From the NCBI GenBank assembly GCA_032718475.1, contig JAUCBJ010003758.1, positions 1 to 64,000 on the forward strand: 64,000 nucleotides of DNA, written 5' to 3'. The notes below the pieces were generated by a model. That model searched no databases. It saw nothing but the letters and a program-made list of their open reading frames with translations, and had not been told where the DNA came from. Positions within the stretch are counted from its first letter, which is position 1. Every line of letters begins with the position of its first letter. The position numbers and the translations under genes are program-made. Below, piece after piece: positions 54,757-64,000 of this stretch. This stretch comes from Nemertoderma westbladi (Eukaryota > Xenacoelomorpha > Nemertodermatida > Nemertodermatidae).

Positions 54757-57542
54757 TTAACCTTTGTGCACCCTTCATTTTTTATAACATTAATACCACT
54801 TGGGGTCACATATGACCCATTACATATTTTTCGCAATTAGAATCTGTCTTGCCGTTATAATATAACGCCGGCCTTGTAGATTCATGGATCAATAGATTAG
54901 ATATGCTAAAAATCTAATTTTTCAACCGCAGACCATATTCAGCGCGTTTATGGGAGTAAATCAAATTACTATCGAAACACTTAAAATGCAAAATTTTCAA
55001 AAAAAAACCATCACCGATGATTTACTAAGTAGTTATTACAGAAACATTTAATTAGAGAAACATTGGACTTGTGAGACAATTCGAAATAATATAAGGATTG
55101 AATGTAGTACAGTACAAACAGTTCTAAAAAAATAATTCAATATAATTGAGTACTGTAGAGCATGAGTACTGTAGAGCAGAGTGTAGTGAGGTACAGTATA
55201 GCACAGTTCATAAAGTGTAGTTCATGTAGCACACTATCAGTCAATATAGAGTTCATCCTAAAAATCCGACCTCGGATGTGAGTTTAAAATTTAATAAACT
55301 TAGACACGCACTTGCCACATATCACGAAGCAATGCTCATTACAAATGTAATCATCACAATTACAACATGAAAGAAATGTTTTCAAATCTTTAGATCTATC
55401 GCATTCCACACATCGACGTCGCTTTCTCTTACGTGATTCAGCTATTGAAATCAGATTATTCGAGGTTGCTATATTACTTCCTTCATTATCATCATCCAGT
55501 CTACGTGCATTGCGAATAACTAACAACGCCGCTTCACTACGAGGCATAGTAGTTCGTGTCAGTAGTGTTGGACCAATTAGTTCACGACCCAATCGTTCCA
55601 AGAACAAACGCCGCTGGTTACGTTTATGATTGAAGTAGTCTGGAAATAGGTCCATCCAGATGCAGAAGGCATTATATCCAGAGATGCCAATTATATGACT
55701 AAATACAACGACGGGCCATCTTCGAGTTCTTCGTTTCACTGAGTATTCTTCCAAACACTTATCTACTGCATCTACACCTCCCTTAGTTTTATTATAATCC
55801 ATGATCATTAGAGGTTTCTTCTTATCACCAACACTGGATAATTCATTCCCACTATGCATCGTACTCAGTAATGCAACAATTTTACCTTTCTTGGGGCAAT
55901 ATGAAACTATAGTGGTATCATTAGTATGTCCAAATAAACTGCTAAATGGTTCTCGAGATTGAGTAGCAACAAACTCCAATGGGAGTTCTGGTTTGTTTCT
56001 TCGAAGTGTTCCTAATAAGGTTTGCTTTCGTTTCAACATCTCCTGACCCAAACTGTACGAGGTGTAAAAGTTGTCAGTTGTCACATTTCGTCCTGGCAAC
56101 CCAACAGTTAGCTCCAAAGCAACTCTCTGACCTTGATTCCGCTCAGGGCTGTCACCTTCCTGCTTTCCAAGATACGGTTGAACATTGTAAATGTAATTAT
56201 TGTTTTCAGCTGTAACAGATGTACATGTCCAAAACTTCAGCCCATATTTTGCAGGTTTCTGCGGCATATATTGACGGAAGGAGCAATGCCCTCTAAATTT
56301 GACTAATGTTTCATCAACGCAGAGATACTCTTTTGGAACATATGCTAATGCTAACTGATTCGTAAATTTATCCCATAAATCACGAATCGCGGCAAATTTA
56401 TCGACTTCACGGCGACGTTTAGCTTTTTCATCAAAACGCAGCATTCCAGATATTTCTGAAAACCTATTTTTAGACATTGTTGCAGCGAAAATAGGGCGAC
56501 CGGATTCACTATTCCACAGCTGAACAATAGCTTCATTAGCAGAACGATAAACTCCTGATAAAACTAACAGTCCCACATAGGCTTGGAGTTCTTCAGTTGT
56601 CAGTTCTTTCCACTTTTTAGCAGATTTAGCAATAGCATGTAAATTCGTCATTTCAACAACTAGATTCATCATTCTATCAGTAAAAAATAGCGAAAATGCC
56701 GAGGAAATAAAACTACATGATGTCACAGCAAGCCGTGTTGGACCTGTTCTACCATGGATAATGTTTTGTGGTCGAACCTTCCCTGCTATTGTTGGTGGAT
56801 TCTTTCCCCAATTAATGGTTTTATTAGTGTCCTTATGACGAGAATGGAATTCAGAATCGCCGCCATATTCACCGTCACAATCCACATCACTGCCATCCAA
56901 TTCATTGTTGGAATCGCTATCAGGGCCTTCATCATCTGCCTCTTGTATTGGTACTCCAGCTTCAGATTCATCACTACTCGATTGATCATCGTCGTCATCA
57001 TCAACAGTGCAATCGTTTTCATCGTCATTATTCTGTTCTAAAATCGGTGCAATATTCAGATGTTGATAGGGCAATTGCTGGCGTGGTAAACGATTTCTTC
57101 GGGGATATTCTTTTCTCAACGGCTGTTTGACATCACCTTGCACGTCATCCATGTTAATGATTATTATAAGATGTAAAAGAGAGATTCTGTCTATTGTACA
57201 GTACCGTGTACCGGTACCGGTACAGTACCGTGTACCGGTAACTGCAATATCAGAATTGTCACACTTTGTTCAACAAATTTAATAATATATTTATTGAATA
57301 TCCCTCCAAAAACAAAATAAAATGCCTTGGGGTCACACCTGACCCCAGGTATGTTAAAGTAACTTTCAACTTTTCTCCATTACCCCTAATTGGATGGGCA
57401 AATATGTATGGTTGATTTAATTAGCCAATCACAGTGAAGGAATAGCTTATATGACATAGCATATAGATTACCCATTTCATGCATGCAGCCTTATAAACAT
57501 GCCAAAGGGTCATATGTGACCCCAAGGTTGCACAAAGGTTAA
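54757..57542 (-). mobile_element. Complete piggyBac transposon, 2.8 kb
   Basis: TTAA target sites at 54757-54760 and 57539-57542. Terminal inverted repeats CCTTTGTGCACCCTT and CCTTTGTGCAACCTT (14 of 15 matching). Subterminal near-palindromes GGGGTCACATATGACCC at 54802-54818 and inverted at 57507-57523, with a third, GGGGTCACACCTGACCCC, at 57329-57346. One uninterrupted transposase ORF. All expected parts are present, so it may be recently or currently mobile. Confidence 0.93.
55284..57152 (-). CDS. piggyBac transposase, 622 aa, intact
   Basis: Cut-and-paste DNA transposase that excises and inserts at TTAA. Residues about 35-105 are very acidic and probably disordered. The DDE_Tnp_1_7-type core follows: YLCVDETLVKFRG (Asp 280), GRNVTTDNFYTSY (Asp 360) and YNKTKGGVDAVDK (Asp 461), the three catalytic Asp residues in family order and spacing. 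A basic KRKRRR (575-580) suits nuclear import. The C-terminal cysteine-rich zinc domain (about 581-616, CVECDRS... CCNCDDYICNEHC... CGKC) binds the terminal repeats in known members. Length is normal for the family. The Met at 57152 starts the only long frame; a second Met is not needed. No stop or shift was seen. Confidence 0.95.
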   Translation of the reverse strand: MDDVQGDVKQPLRKEYPRRNRLPRQQLPYQHLNIAPILEQNNDDENDCTVDDDDDDQSSSDESEAGVPIQEADDEGPDSDSNNELDGSDVDCDGEYGGDSEFHSRHKDTNKTINWGKNPPTIAGKVRPQNIIHGRTGPTRLAVTSCSFISSAFSLFFTDRMMNLVVEMTNLHAIAKSAKKWKELTTEELQAYVGLLVLSGVYRSANEAIVQLWNSESGRPIFAATMSKNRFSEISGMLRFDEKAKRRREVDKFAAIRDLWDKFTNQLALAYVPKEYLCVDETLVKFRGHCSFRQYMPQKPAKYGLKFWTCTSVTAENNNYIYNVQPYLGKQEGDSPERNQGQRVALELTVGLPGRNVTTDNFYTSYSLGQEMLKRKQTLLGTLRRNKPELPLEFVATQSREPFSSLFGHTNDTTIVSYCPKKGKIVALLSTMHSGNELSSVGDKKKPLMIMDYNKTKGGVDAVDKCLEEYSVKRRTRRWPVVVFSHIIGISGYNAFCIWMDLFPDYFNHKRNQRRLFLERLGRELIGPTLLTRTTMPRSEAALLVIRNARRLDDDNEGSNIATSNNLISIAESRKRKRRRCVECDRSKDLKTFLSCCNCDDYICNEHCFVICGKCVSKFIKF

Positions 57543-57812
57543 ATTCGACGTTCTCAATGGGTGTAATTTTGAAGTCCGCAATGTTGTGTCCAACCTGTTC
57601 ACAGAAATGACGTTCAAGGGTTTATTGTTTACTATCTTGCTTTTATAATTTCTAATTCTTGCTTTTAGGTCGGTTGTCGATCCTACCCCTTGTAAGTTGC
57701 ATTTTTCACACCTTACCAGATAAATAACATTCTTAATGTCACAAGTAAAATTTCCTTTAATTAGATATCTCTTTTTGTTCAGTATATTACAGCTATTGGT
57801 ATAGTGATAGTA

Positions 57813-58430
57813 CTAGGCTAGGCATAAGTAGGCGTTAGGCATAAATATACCTACCTACTACTGGTAGATATATCAACCACTGTACTACAGTCAGTTGTAG
57901 AACACTATATAACAGCCAAGTTGTGTTTGTTGTTTTGCTAATCTCGAGTTCAATGGAGTCTACCGACCGGCCCAGTACTACAGTACATTTATATCGGCGA
58001 TATCAAGTTAGTCTCAAGTTATGTACAAGAGTGGCGGCCTAAACCCTAATTAAAACTGTCATGTAACCCTAACCCTAAATGATGGGACTCTAATCTAACA
58101 CATTTTGTAGAATTTCGGGCTTATTGCCATTGGCCCTAAGGGCCAATAGGAATGTCCGAAATTACATAAAATTTCCACAAAATTTTGGCCTGACAAACTA
58201 ACCCTAACCAATAAACAAATGAATATCCAAGTCAAAGTTTCTCTACCAGCAGACAGTAGGCCTACTGTAATATATTAGCCTACCTCCACATAAAGATACC
58301 AGTATCTAAAAAATGTAGGCTACCACTGGGACTCTAACTTGATCGAGCCTTTATATCATATTCGATTAATTAACTCTGTAACCATATGCTGGTAATATAT
58401 ATATTATCCACCTATACAAAATAGCAGACA
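57813..58430. other. No gene recognised; short telomere-like and palindromic motifs
   Basis: AACCCTAACCCTAAA at 58066-58080 and further CTAACCC text at 58030-58210 resemble TTAGGG repeats, but are too short for an interstitial telomere. CATTGGCCCTAAGGGCCAAT (58129-58148) is a palindrome. Confidence 0.5.
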
Positions 58431-58453
58431 CAATGCCAAGTAAAAAAAAAGCC

Positions 58454-59732
58454 TGATGAGTGGAAATATAACTATTACAAACTTAAAAATAAAAAATGGA
58501 GCCAGGAGGAGCTTACAGATGCAGCACAGAAATTTATTGAACATGATTTAAGTGTTTGTAAATTTATGAATGTAAACAACTATACCTTCTCCCGTTACAC
58601 GTTACAACAATGTGTATCTCAGCGGAAAGATGGAACAACTATTAAAAACCGTTCTCAAGGTCGACAAAGAGTTCTCAATCCAGAAGATGAAGTGAAACTG
58701 GCTGCTGTAGTACAGGCTCTGGCAAGAGCTGGATTTGGCATCCCATTATCCAAATTGGGTCAACTTGTCATGGACTATTGTCAAGTCCATGAAATATCTG
58801 GATCAACAATTACAATTAACAATGGATTAACAATGGATTACAATTATTAATTGGCGAGAAAAGGAACCTGACAAAAAACCTTAATGAGGTTTTGCGAACG
58901 AAATACAATTTCAATGCGTAAAGAAACTGTATTATTGATGTCACGTGAAGAAGCCACTAAGAACCCTTTTATTATAAACGACTTTTATGATAAGCTGAAA
59001 GTGCTATTAGGTAAGGTACATCATAGTGTTCTGAAACTAGATGTTTGTAAAAGCCTTGAGGGGGAGAAATTACAGGAAAAGGTTCAAGCAGAAATAGCTC
59101 TGCGCCTCTACAATGCTGATGAAACTGCATTTCCATATGACCCAACTCCACAACATGTACTTGGTGGCATGAATTTACAAAAGAGATCATCATGAGCGGA
59201 TTCCGAAAGTGTGGTGTTTGGCCGCTTGATCCTCACCATTATCCACAGGAGAGATTTGATGCACGAATTTTGTGCCGTTATAATGAGTGGGTAGCTCAAG
59301 GAAAACCAGAGATGACTGATCAGGAATACTTAGATAGAGTGAATCTGAAATCTCCAAAGAAGAAACAGGTTGAACCACGCATACCTAGACTTACTGCTTA
59401 TGTTGAAAACAATGGTGTATGCAAACATTGCTAAAAACGTAGATATTCGTCAGAAGCCACATATAATCCCAGAGCCAACTTACCCAAAGCCAGTAAAAGG
59501 TTTCATTGGAAAGTGGGTTCTGCAATGGATGCCTGTCTGGACTCAACCTACATGTTCTTCTCAAGATGCTGAATTGGATCATCCACTTCCAGGAACACTG
59601 ACTTCTACCTCTACATCAGATGTCACAAACACTGTACTCGTGACAAACAAACCCCAAGGTACTGAAATTGATCATCTACTTCCAGGCACTTCGACACCTG
59701 TCTCAGGTTCTATTAAAAATAAGATTTCATGA
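58454..59732 (+). pseudogene. Pogo/Jerky-like DDE transposase, catalytic centre deleted
   Basis: An N-terminal helix-turn-helix region (EELTDAAQKFIEHDLSVCKF, then FSRYTLQQCV) is followed by GRQRVLNPEDEVKLAAVVQA and GFGIPLSKLGQLVMDYC, the second DNA-binding region typical of the Tigger/Jerky branch of pogo-type elements. After a stop (58848-58850) the frame 58884-59195 has SREEATKNPFIINDFYDKL and YNADETAFPYDP with the first catalytic Asp. The sequence then jumps to GFRKCGVWPLDPHHYP (C-terminal block, 59192 on): the part carrying the second and third acidic residues is absent. A poly-A slip near 58441 breaks the presumed start. A late frame has two IDHLLPGTST-like repeats. The class call is by motif order. 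Confidence 0.7.
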
Positions 59733-59800
59733 ATAATTCGTTTTTATTGTTTTTTTATTTGTAGTGAAATAAAAAATAAACGAAAAATTAATTATTTAAT

Positions 59801-59925
59801 ACATGGGAAAAAAGTTACATCTTTTTTCATTATTGTCAAGGCATTTTATTTACTGATGGCCAGCTAGGTTAATAAAGGGTCGAGAGAATATTGAAAAAAA
59901 ATGTTCTACGTTTTTTTTCCCATGT
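59801..59925. mobile_element. Small inverted-repeat element (MITE-like), 125 bp
   Basis: Starts ACATGGGAAAAAAGTTACAT and ends with the inverted ACATGGGAAAAAAAACGTAG, giving terminal inverted repeats of about 13 bp that continue imperfectly. No target duplication is clear. It directly follows the pogo-like relic and could be that element's terminus or an independent MITE. Confidence 0.5.
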
Positions 59926-60017
59926 GATACGTAATTTTATTCTTAAATTTGTACTTGTTGTTGCTCAATTCTTTAATAAAACTTAGAGCGATATACAGTT
60001 AATACGTTTAGGGACTT

Positions 60018-61442
60018 GTGAGAGCAAAAATGGATGACGACAGTACCGGTATCAGTCAGATAGCTGACAGCAGTAGGCCTGCTACCAGACTCAGTACTAC
60101 TGGCATTAATGGTGATTCCAATACTATGGGTCTACCGCGGGGGCCTGTATGGGCAGATGAAGCCGACACAACACCGATTATAAATACATGTTTGTCCTTT
60201 GTGTTACAAGGGATGTCGTCATGCATGTTTGAGGTTATTCGCGACTCCTGTCTGGGTAGATTTACATCGGAAGAGGTAAGGAATGCGAAACTTGTGCTGT
60301 TTAGTAGATGCGGAGCCGGAGCCGTCATTGTTAATCGCAGAGACACCACTGAGAGGTCTGCGTCCGAAGCGAATTTTAGGGATCTTTGGGATAAACTAAA
60401 GGAACTAGACGTCAATGGTAAGATTCCAGTGATGGCAGTTCTGGCATTGGAGGCTCTGTCCCTGCCGTGCTTACAGTCTTTAGGATCGGGTAGAGTTGCT
60501 AGTGCAGCAAAGGTCGGTATTGTAGACGAGAAAATCAACAAGCTACATAAACTATTTACAGATAAGATGAAATCTATAGAATCAAGTTTCTCAGTTCAGT
60601 TGCGCGATCTACATGGAGTCATTCGTGAGATGAGACCTATGTTTACCGGCGTCGGCCCAGGGAGGGCAGTGGGTCCTGCAGTTGGGACGACTTTAATTGA
60701 TAGAGTTGGTCCTACAGGAGGTGGCGGCTCAGGGGTGAATGAGGTCGCTCCTCAGCTACAATTCCCACCAGCTCCAGAATGGGCCACCCAGGGTACAGAC
60801 CATGGCATGTCCAGGCCCAGCAGCTTTGTGGCTGCTGCAAGTCGTTTTGCACCATCGGTGCCATCGAGAGGTAGGCAGAGTTACGTCAGGCAGAGTACCG
60901 GTAATTATTATTCCCCGCTGGGTACACCAACGCAGTCTCCGCGCATACAAGAACGAGGTAGCACTAAATGGCCAAGGAACTCTCCCTCCGCAGCTATGGA
61001 AATCGTTGAACTCGAGGGTTCTCCGGGGTTTCAGAAGGTCCCCCAAAGACGGCGCAACCGTGAGTTTGTAGTTGGTACTAAACAAAGTCCTGGAGTTAGT
61101 GGCGATGGGGATACGTCCGGGGCTCGCAAGTCCAGCCTACGAGTGGCTTCGTTGGATGTTTTCGTTTTTCGACTCTGGGCTGATACTACGGTACAGGATA
61201 TTGTGGACTCCTTGGAATGTCAAGCGATTAAAGTTTCTTTAGCGAGCGTGAAGAGAATTTCACATCCGGAATTGATGAATGCGAGCTTCAGGGTTTCGCT
61301 TGCGGCAAATAATGTAGAGAAAGCGCTCCTGCTCTCAACTTGGCCGGCGGGGGTCTGTGTTCGCAAGTGGGTACACAATAGCTCTTCTCAGGGTCAACGC
61401 AGTGGTGGCATCAATGGGGACAACGGGATTTACTTCCACTAG
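60018..61442 (+). CDS. LINE ORF1 protein, 474-aa open frame
   Basis: The N-terminal domain has FTSEEVRNAKLVLFSRCGAG, RRDTTERSASEANFRDLWDK and KIPVMAVLALEALSLPCLQS, the order seen in ORF1 proteins of invertebrate LINEs. A coiled coil (KINKLHKLFTDKMKSIESSF) and a Pro/Ser/Gly-rich linker follow. The C-terminal RRM-like domain (LDVFVFRLWADTTVQDIVDS, NASFRVSLAANNVEKALLLS, WPAGVCVRKW) ends the protein. ORF1 proteins bind the element RNA and act as chaperones. The frame is intact, with Met 60018 or Met 60030 as start, but no ORF2 follows on this strand: the DNA after 61442 is unrelated. A stretch of over 100 codons is also open on both other strands, as expected of a less AT-rich insert. Confidence 0.75.
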   Translation: MRAKMDDDSTGISQIADSSRPATRLSTTGINGDSNTMGLPRGPVWADEADTTPIINTCLSFVLQGMSSCMFEVIRDSCLGRFTSEEVRNAKLVLFSRCGAGAVIVNRRDTTERSASEANFRDLWDKLKELDVNGKIPVMAVLALEALSLPCLQSLGSGRVASAAKVGIVDEKINKLHKLFTDKMKSIESSFSVQLRDLHGVIREMRPMFTGVGPGRAVGPAVGTTLIDRVGPTGGGGSGVNEVAPQLQFPPAPEWATQGTDHGMSRPSSFVAAASRFAPSVPSRGRQSYVRQSTGNYYSPLGTPTQSPRIQERGSTKWPRNSPSAAMEIVELEGSPGFQKVPQRRRNREFVVGTKQSPGVSGDGDTSGARKSSLRVASLDVFVFRLWADTTVQDIVDSLECQAIKVSLASVKRISHPELMNASFRVSLAANNVEKALLLSTWPAGVCVRKWVHNSSSQGQRSGGINGDNGIYFH

Positions 61443-61705
61443 AGCTCAAGTCGTGTAACTTGTACTCTTTAAACTTATTGTACACTAGGCGTTTACTTAC
61501 TTATATAATATAATATTTTATATTATTATATATTTAATCTTTAATCCAGGCAAATGGGGCGCCCATAAAAACACAGATGACAAACAGAAATAAGCACAAT
61601 GTTACAAGTACATAATTAAAGTATTACCAATATTAAACAAGCAAAATAATAGTTAGTTAGGCCTGTGTGATAGGGTAAAATAATATAGAATAATATTAAT
61701 GATAA
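61443..61705. other. Junction between two convergent LINE fragments
   Basis: AT-rich spacer with TATAATATAATATTTTATATTATTATATA-type sequence at about 61502-61532. It holds the breakpoints of both neighbours. No target duplication was identified. Confidence 0.5.
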
Positions 61706-62176
61706 TTAAAAATTACAACAAAGCAAATAACTAGGCGTATGATATGGGAGGTAGGTGTTAACTAAAAGAATAGACTGGTTATTAACGCTGCTAATTTTAA
61801 TACCAAAGAGTCTATTATCATCAAAATTTATGATGTCAACAGACCCGGCTAAACTAGATTTGTAAAGGATACCGAGACCACCGGAGGGTCTCCCGTTAAT
61901 TAAGTTTAAACTGAGGTCACAGGGAGATATACCCTGGGCGTAATAGCGACTATCAATGGACGACAAAAACCCTATGTCCTGTACAGGTAACATATGCTCC
62001 TGTAAGAATATAATGTCACAGGATAGATCACACAGGCCTCTAATTGCACTTAACGAATGTGGTGTTCGCACAGAGTTGCAGTTGTAAGAGGCAACTTTAA
62101 GGTTGCCGATATTCTCAGTTATTCGACTTGTTGATGCCATTGATACAAATAATAAAATGTACAAAAATATATTCAT
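61706..62176 (-). pseudogene. LINE endonuclease (ORF2 start), truncated
   Basis: The minus frame begins an apurinic-type endonuclease: LKVASYNCNSVRTPHSLSAI (the early Asn), IIFLQEHMLPVQDIGFLSSI (the metal-binding Glu in LQEH), GRPSGGLGILYKSS and LLVNTYLPYHTPS. It lies 80 bp downstream of ORF1 of the same element and ends after about 140 residues, where the family would continue to the GDFN block and reverse transcriptase. So the element is truncated at about 61706. Confidence 0.85.
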
Positions 62177-62255
62177 AATTGGTTATTGCTTAAAAAGTAT
62201 AAAAAATATTAAAACTGAAAATTGATTAAGATAAATTAATATATATATATTTAGG

Positions 62256-63650
62256 TTATGAGGTATCGGGACCGGTACTAATGCTTTTCTCCGAAATAAC
62301 GGCGTTACTTACATCAGTTACCGGTACCTGCTGATGGGTGCCCGGTTGGGAATCCACTCTAGGTGGTAGTGGTGTCACTCCGACCGATGTAACCTGCTGC
62401 TGAGGTTGTGAGGAGCTACGGGCAGCCGAGAGGGAACCGGTAGGCCGCTGTTGGGAGACGAAGTTACCGATACGACAGTAACGGGGCCAGATATCACCAT
62501 CAAGAAGAATATCCGCTTCTTCATCTTTACAGCTGATAATGAACGAACGGTACGATGGATTTGGGTTGGAACCAATGGCCATACACTTGATATCCAGGTT
62601 AACGTTACACTTTACGAAAGCCGTAATCTCCTGAGCTTGAACCTCGGGGGCACAACCAGTTAAGAACAACTTGCGAAGTGGCTGAACAGTGGCAAACCCC
62701 AATGAGCTGGACTTACCATGAATGTATTTTGTTCGATGACCCGGTGGCTGCGAGCGACGCCCGTCATCTCCAGATCCGCGAGCCGGTACTTTGCGAGCAC
62801 TCGTTGGTTTCTTATCCTTAACTGGTTTGCCGGCACGCCCAACCTTGACGTATGGCACCCCGCCATCCCCTCTGTGGGTCGGCCAGGAAGAGGTAGTTAC
62901 ATTCGACTGAATTGGATGTGGTATGACCTCTTCGATCGATGCGGTAGACTCGGAGTCGGAATCCAGCTGATCAGTACCGGTAAGGTCAGGTACCAAATAA
63001 ATTGACTTAGGGATAGGTTTCTTCTTTCTCTGCCTCTTGGACTTGGACAAAGAATTAACAGCCTCCGCGACATTCAGACCACCAGAGACCGAACTGAGGC
63101 CTGGACTAGTACAAGTGCCGGTAGCAGTATCGGGGGTTGCAGCAGAACAGCTGACAACAGTCGGGGCATTTAGATTACTCTCCATTACCGCAATACGATC
63201 CTGGAGAGAGCTAACCATGTTTAGAAGGAACAGCATATCAGAGTCTGTGGACCCAAACGGCGGGATAACAGATAGATCGCACGGAACGAAAATTGGCCTA
63301 GGTTCCAAGGCCTGGAACCCTGGAAATTCGAACATCTCTAGGATATCCTTTACAATAAGTTTCCTCATATCCTCACCTTGTTTCCTGTTCTTCGCGAAGC
63401 TCTGTTTCGAAAGACCAGCTCTCCTCTCGTTCGAGCTACCCGAACCCGACGATAGCAAATCTAAGAGAAGGGTCTTGGCCTCCTTCAGCAGCGCATCTGG
63501 AAACTTTGGCCACGGCCCAATGACAGCGGCAATTGAGTTGGGGTGCAACCCACGGGTGTGGGCAGTCCAGATGTAGGCTAAAATATCATTCCCTACATGA
63601 CAGCAGGGACTAACAGCAACATCGGGTGGTATGTCCTCATCTAAGGTCAT
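62256..63650 (-). CDS. LINE ORF1 protein, 464-aa open frame
   Basis: From Met 63650 (MTLDEDIPPDVAVSPCCHVG) the frame has HPNSIAAVIGPWPKFPDALL, KEAKTLLLDLL and a middle segment, a coiled coil (LLNMVSSLQDRIAVMESNL) and a Ser/Thr/Pro-rich basic linker. The RRM-like end domain follows (LFLTGCAPEVQAQEITAFVK, SYRSFIISCKDEEADILLDG and WPRYCRIG). The layout matches the facing ORF1 at 60018-61442 while the sequence differs, so they are two families of one ORF1 type. The frame stays open a further 87 codons upstream, but that part is not family-like, so 63650 is chosen. The element's endonuclease follows at 62176. Confidence 0.8.
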   Translation of the reverse strand: MTLDEDIPPDVAVSPCCHVGNDILAYIWTAHTRGLHPNSIAAVIGPWPKFPDALLKEAKTLLLDLLSSGSGSSNERRAGLSKQSFAKNRKQGEDMRKLIVKDILEMFEFPGFQALEPRPIFVPCDLSVIPPFGSTDSDMLFLLNMVSSLQDRIAVMESNLNAPTVVSCSAATPDTATGTCTSPGLSSVSGGLNVAEAVNSLSKSKRQRKKKPIPKSIYLVPDLTGTDQLDSDSESTASIEEVIPHPIQSNVTTSSWPTHRGDGGVPYVKVGRAGKPVKDKKPTSARKVPARGSGDDGRRSQPPGHRTKYIHGKSSSLGFATVQPLRKLFLTGCAPEVQAQEITAFVKCNVNLDIKCMAIGSNPNPSYRSFIISCKDEEADILLDGDIWPRYCRIGNFVSQQRPTGSLSAARSSSQPQQQVTSVGVTPLPPRVDSQPGTHQQVPVTDVSNAVISEKSISTGPDTS

Positions 63651-63659
63651 ACTCGCTGT

Positions 63660-64000
63660 GGTGCAGCAGTAGGTCAGTAGGTACCAGGGTCCGGGACCGG
63701 GGTAGGCAGGTAGGTGGTAGGTACTATCTGTAATATGGAGTTTGAAGAATTGGAAAATCCATATATATAATAATATATAAGCTTTCCCACTATTAGGGCC
63801 ACCTTTTAAAGGTCCAATGGCCCTTAAATGGCCTTGGGCTTGGAGCAATGGCCCGAATCCTACTACGATGGTCCAAAAGGTACACGTCCTCTTAGGGCAA
63901 ATATGGCCCACCTAGAACAAAATGGCCCAATCTAGGCATAATGGCCCAAAATAAACAATTACAAGGAAATTGCCTTTAGTTCTTATGAATTTAACTTGCA
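63660..64000. other. Non-coding end of window with repeated GGCCC motifs
   Basis: ATGGCCC and its inverse recur (63817, 63849, 63903, 63922 and 63940 regions) with AGGGCCA and AAGGTCC variants. It may be a very degenerate relative of the folded-back satellites, or the LINE 5' untranslated region. No gene is seen. Confidence 0.4.

Larger units (their letters stand above)
54594..57812 (-). pseudogene. Penelope-like GIY-YIG domain split by piggyBac
   Basis: The upstream part (57812-57543) reads KRYLIKGNFTCDIKNVIYLV, then RCEKCNLQGVGSTTDLKARI, the GIY-YIG start with Val-Ile-Tyr, a CEKC pair and Gly-Val-Gly (usually YVG). After a frame change comes GHNIADFKITPIENV. The downstream part (54756-54594) continues SRNKIDQTVELSNREGFWQC (the REGFW block with the late Glu) and PFGLNTINEAVVND. 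The piggyBac lies between them at a single TTAA. No reverse transcriptase is seen further upstream. Confidence 0.8.

Noticed and set aside
58030-58210. CCCTAA repeats suggesting an interstitial telomere
   Set aside because: Only two or three consecutive units; too short to distinguish from chance.
1-64000. CRISPR array, operon or bacterial mobile element
   Set aside because: The repeats are not spaced direct repeats with unique spacers, and the gene content is eukaryotic transposons.

Overview
The window is eukaryotic and looks like invertebrate metazoan intergenic DNA. It is AT-rich, has no bacterial-style gene packing or operons, and is dominated by animal transposon classes: a BEL/Pao and a Ty3/gypsy retroelement, at least five kinds of non-LTR retrotransposon, two Penelope-like (GIY-YIG) fragments, a complete piggyBac, a pogo/Jerky-type transposase relic, TTAA-type and hAT-like MITEs and a tRNA-type SINE. 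I cannot name the phylum. Long pure G/C runs (16-27 bp, twelve of them) are a local peculiarity, and many of them sit at or next to MITE ends.

Layout. 0-9 kb: repeats, a tRNA-like SINE head, two possible short host exons or ORFs, and a broken LINE ORF1. 9.6-18 kb: a degenerate BEL/Pao element on the minus strand, cut by a solo LTR (5-bp target duplication) and by a TTAA-flanked MITE with poly-G ends. 19-20.3 kb: a GIY-YIG fragment followed by a hammerhead-like hairpin, a perfect palindrome and a 199-bp tandem duplication. 22.2-24.2 kb: an unrecognised but protein-like minus-strand gene split by a TTAA MITE, plus a small ORF with a signal peptide. 24.5-26.3 kb: a gypsy RNase H-integrase fragment between copies of a short repeat. 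26.9-33.6 kb: related LINEs, one with a 12-bp and one with a 20-bp target duplication, the latter nested in an older copy. A folded-back 14-bp satellite lies at 29.2-29.6 kb.

35.7 kb carries a 59-aa zinc-ribbon ORF. 36.7-46.7 kb is a nested stack: a jockey/CR1-like LINE is split by an 8.1-kb LINE (12-bp duplication), which itself contains a 5'-truncated LINE tail (11-bp duplication) and a 3.1-kb single-ORF reverse-transcriptase element (9-bp duplication). 48.1-49.5 kb: a second folded-back satellite just upstream of an intact single-exon rhodopsin-like GPCR, the clearest host gene. 50.7-52 kb: a G-run MITE containing a hAT-like insertion. 53.2-54.1 kb: a 5'-truncated LINE with an open 292-aa frame. 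54.4-57.8 kb: an intact piggyBac (622-aa transposase, TTAA target sites) inserted into a Penelope-like GIY-YIG domain. 58.4-59.7 kb: a pogo/Jerky-like transposase lacking its catalytic centre. 60-63.7 kb: two open LINE ORF1 frames facing each other, one followed by the start of its endonuclease.

The genes do not form a pathway. The window is best read as layers of insertion, several of which can be ordered from target duplications. The items most worth follow-up are the folded-back GGAC/GTCC satellites, the hairpin shared by the two Penelope relics, the poly-G-ended TTAA MITEs, the split unknown gene and the GPCR. All assignments rest on reading motifs by eye; no search was run.
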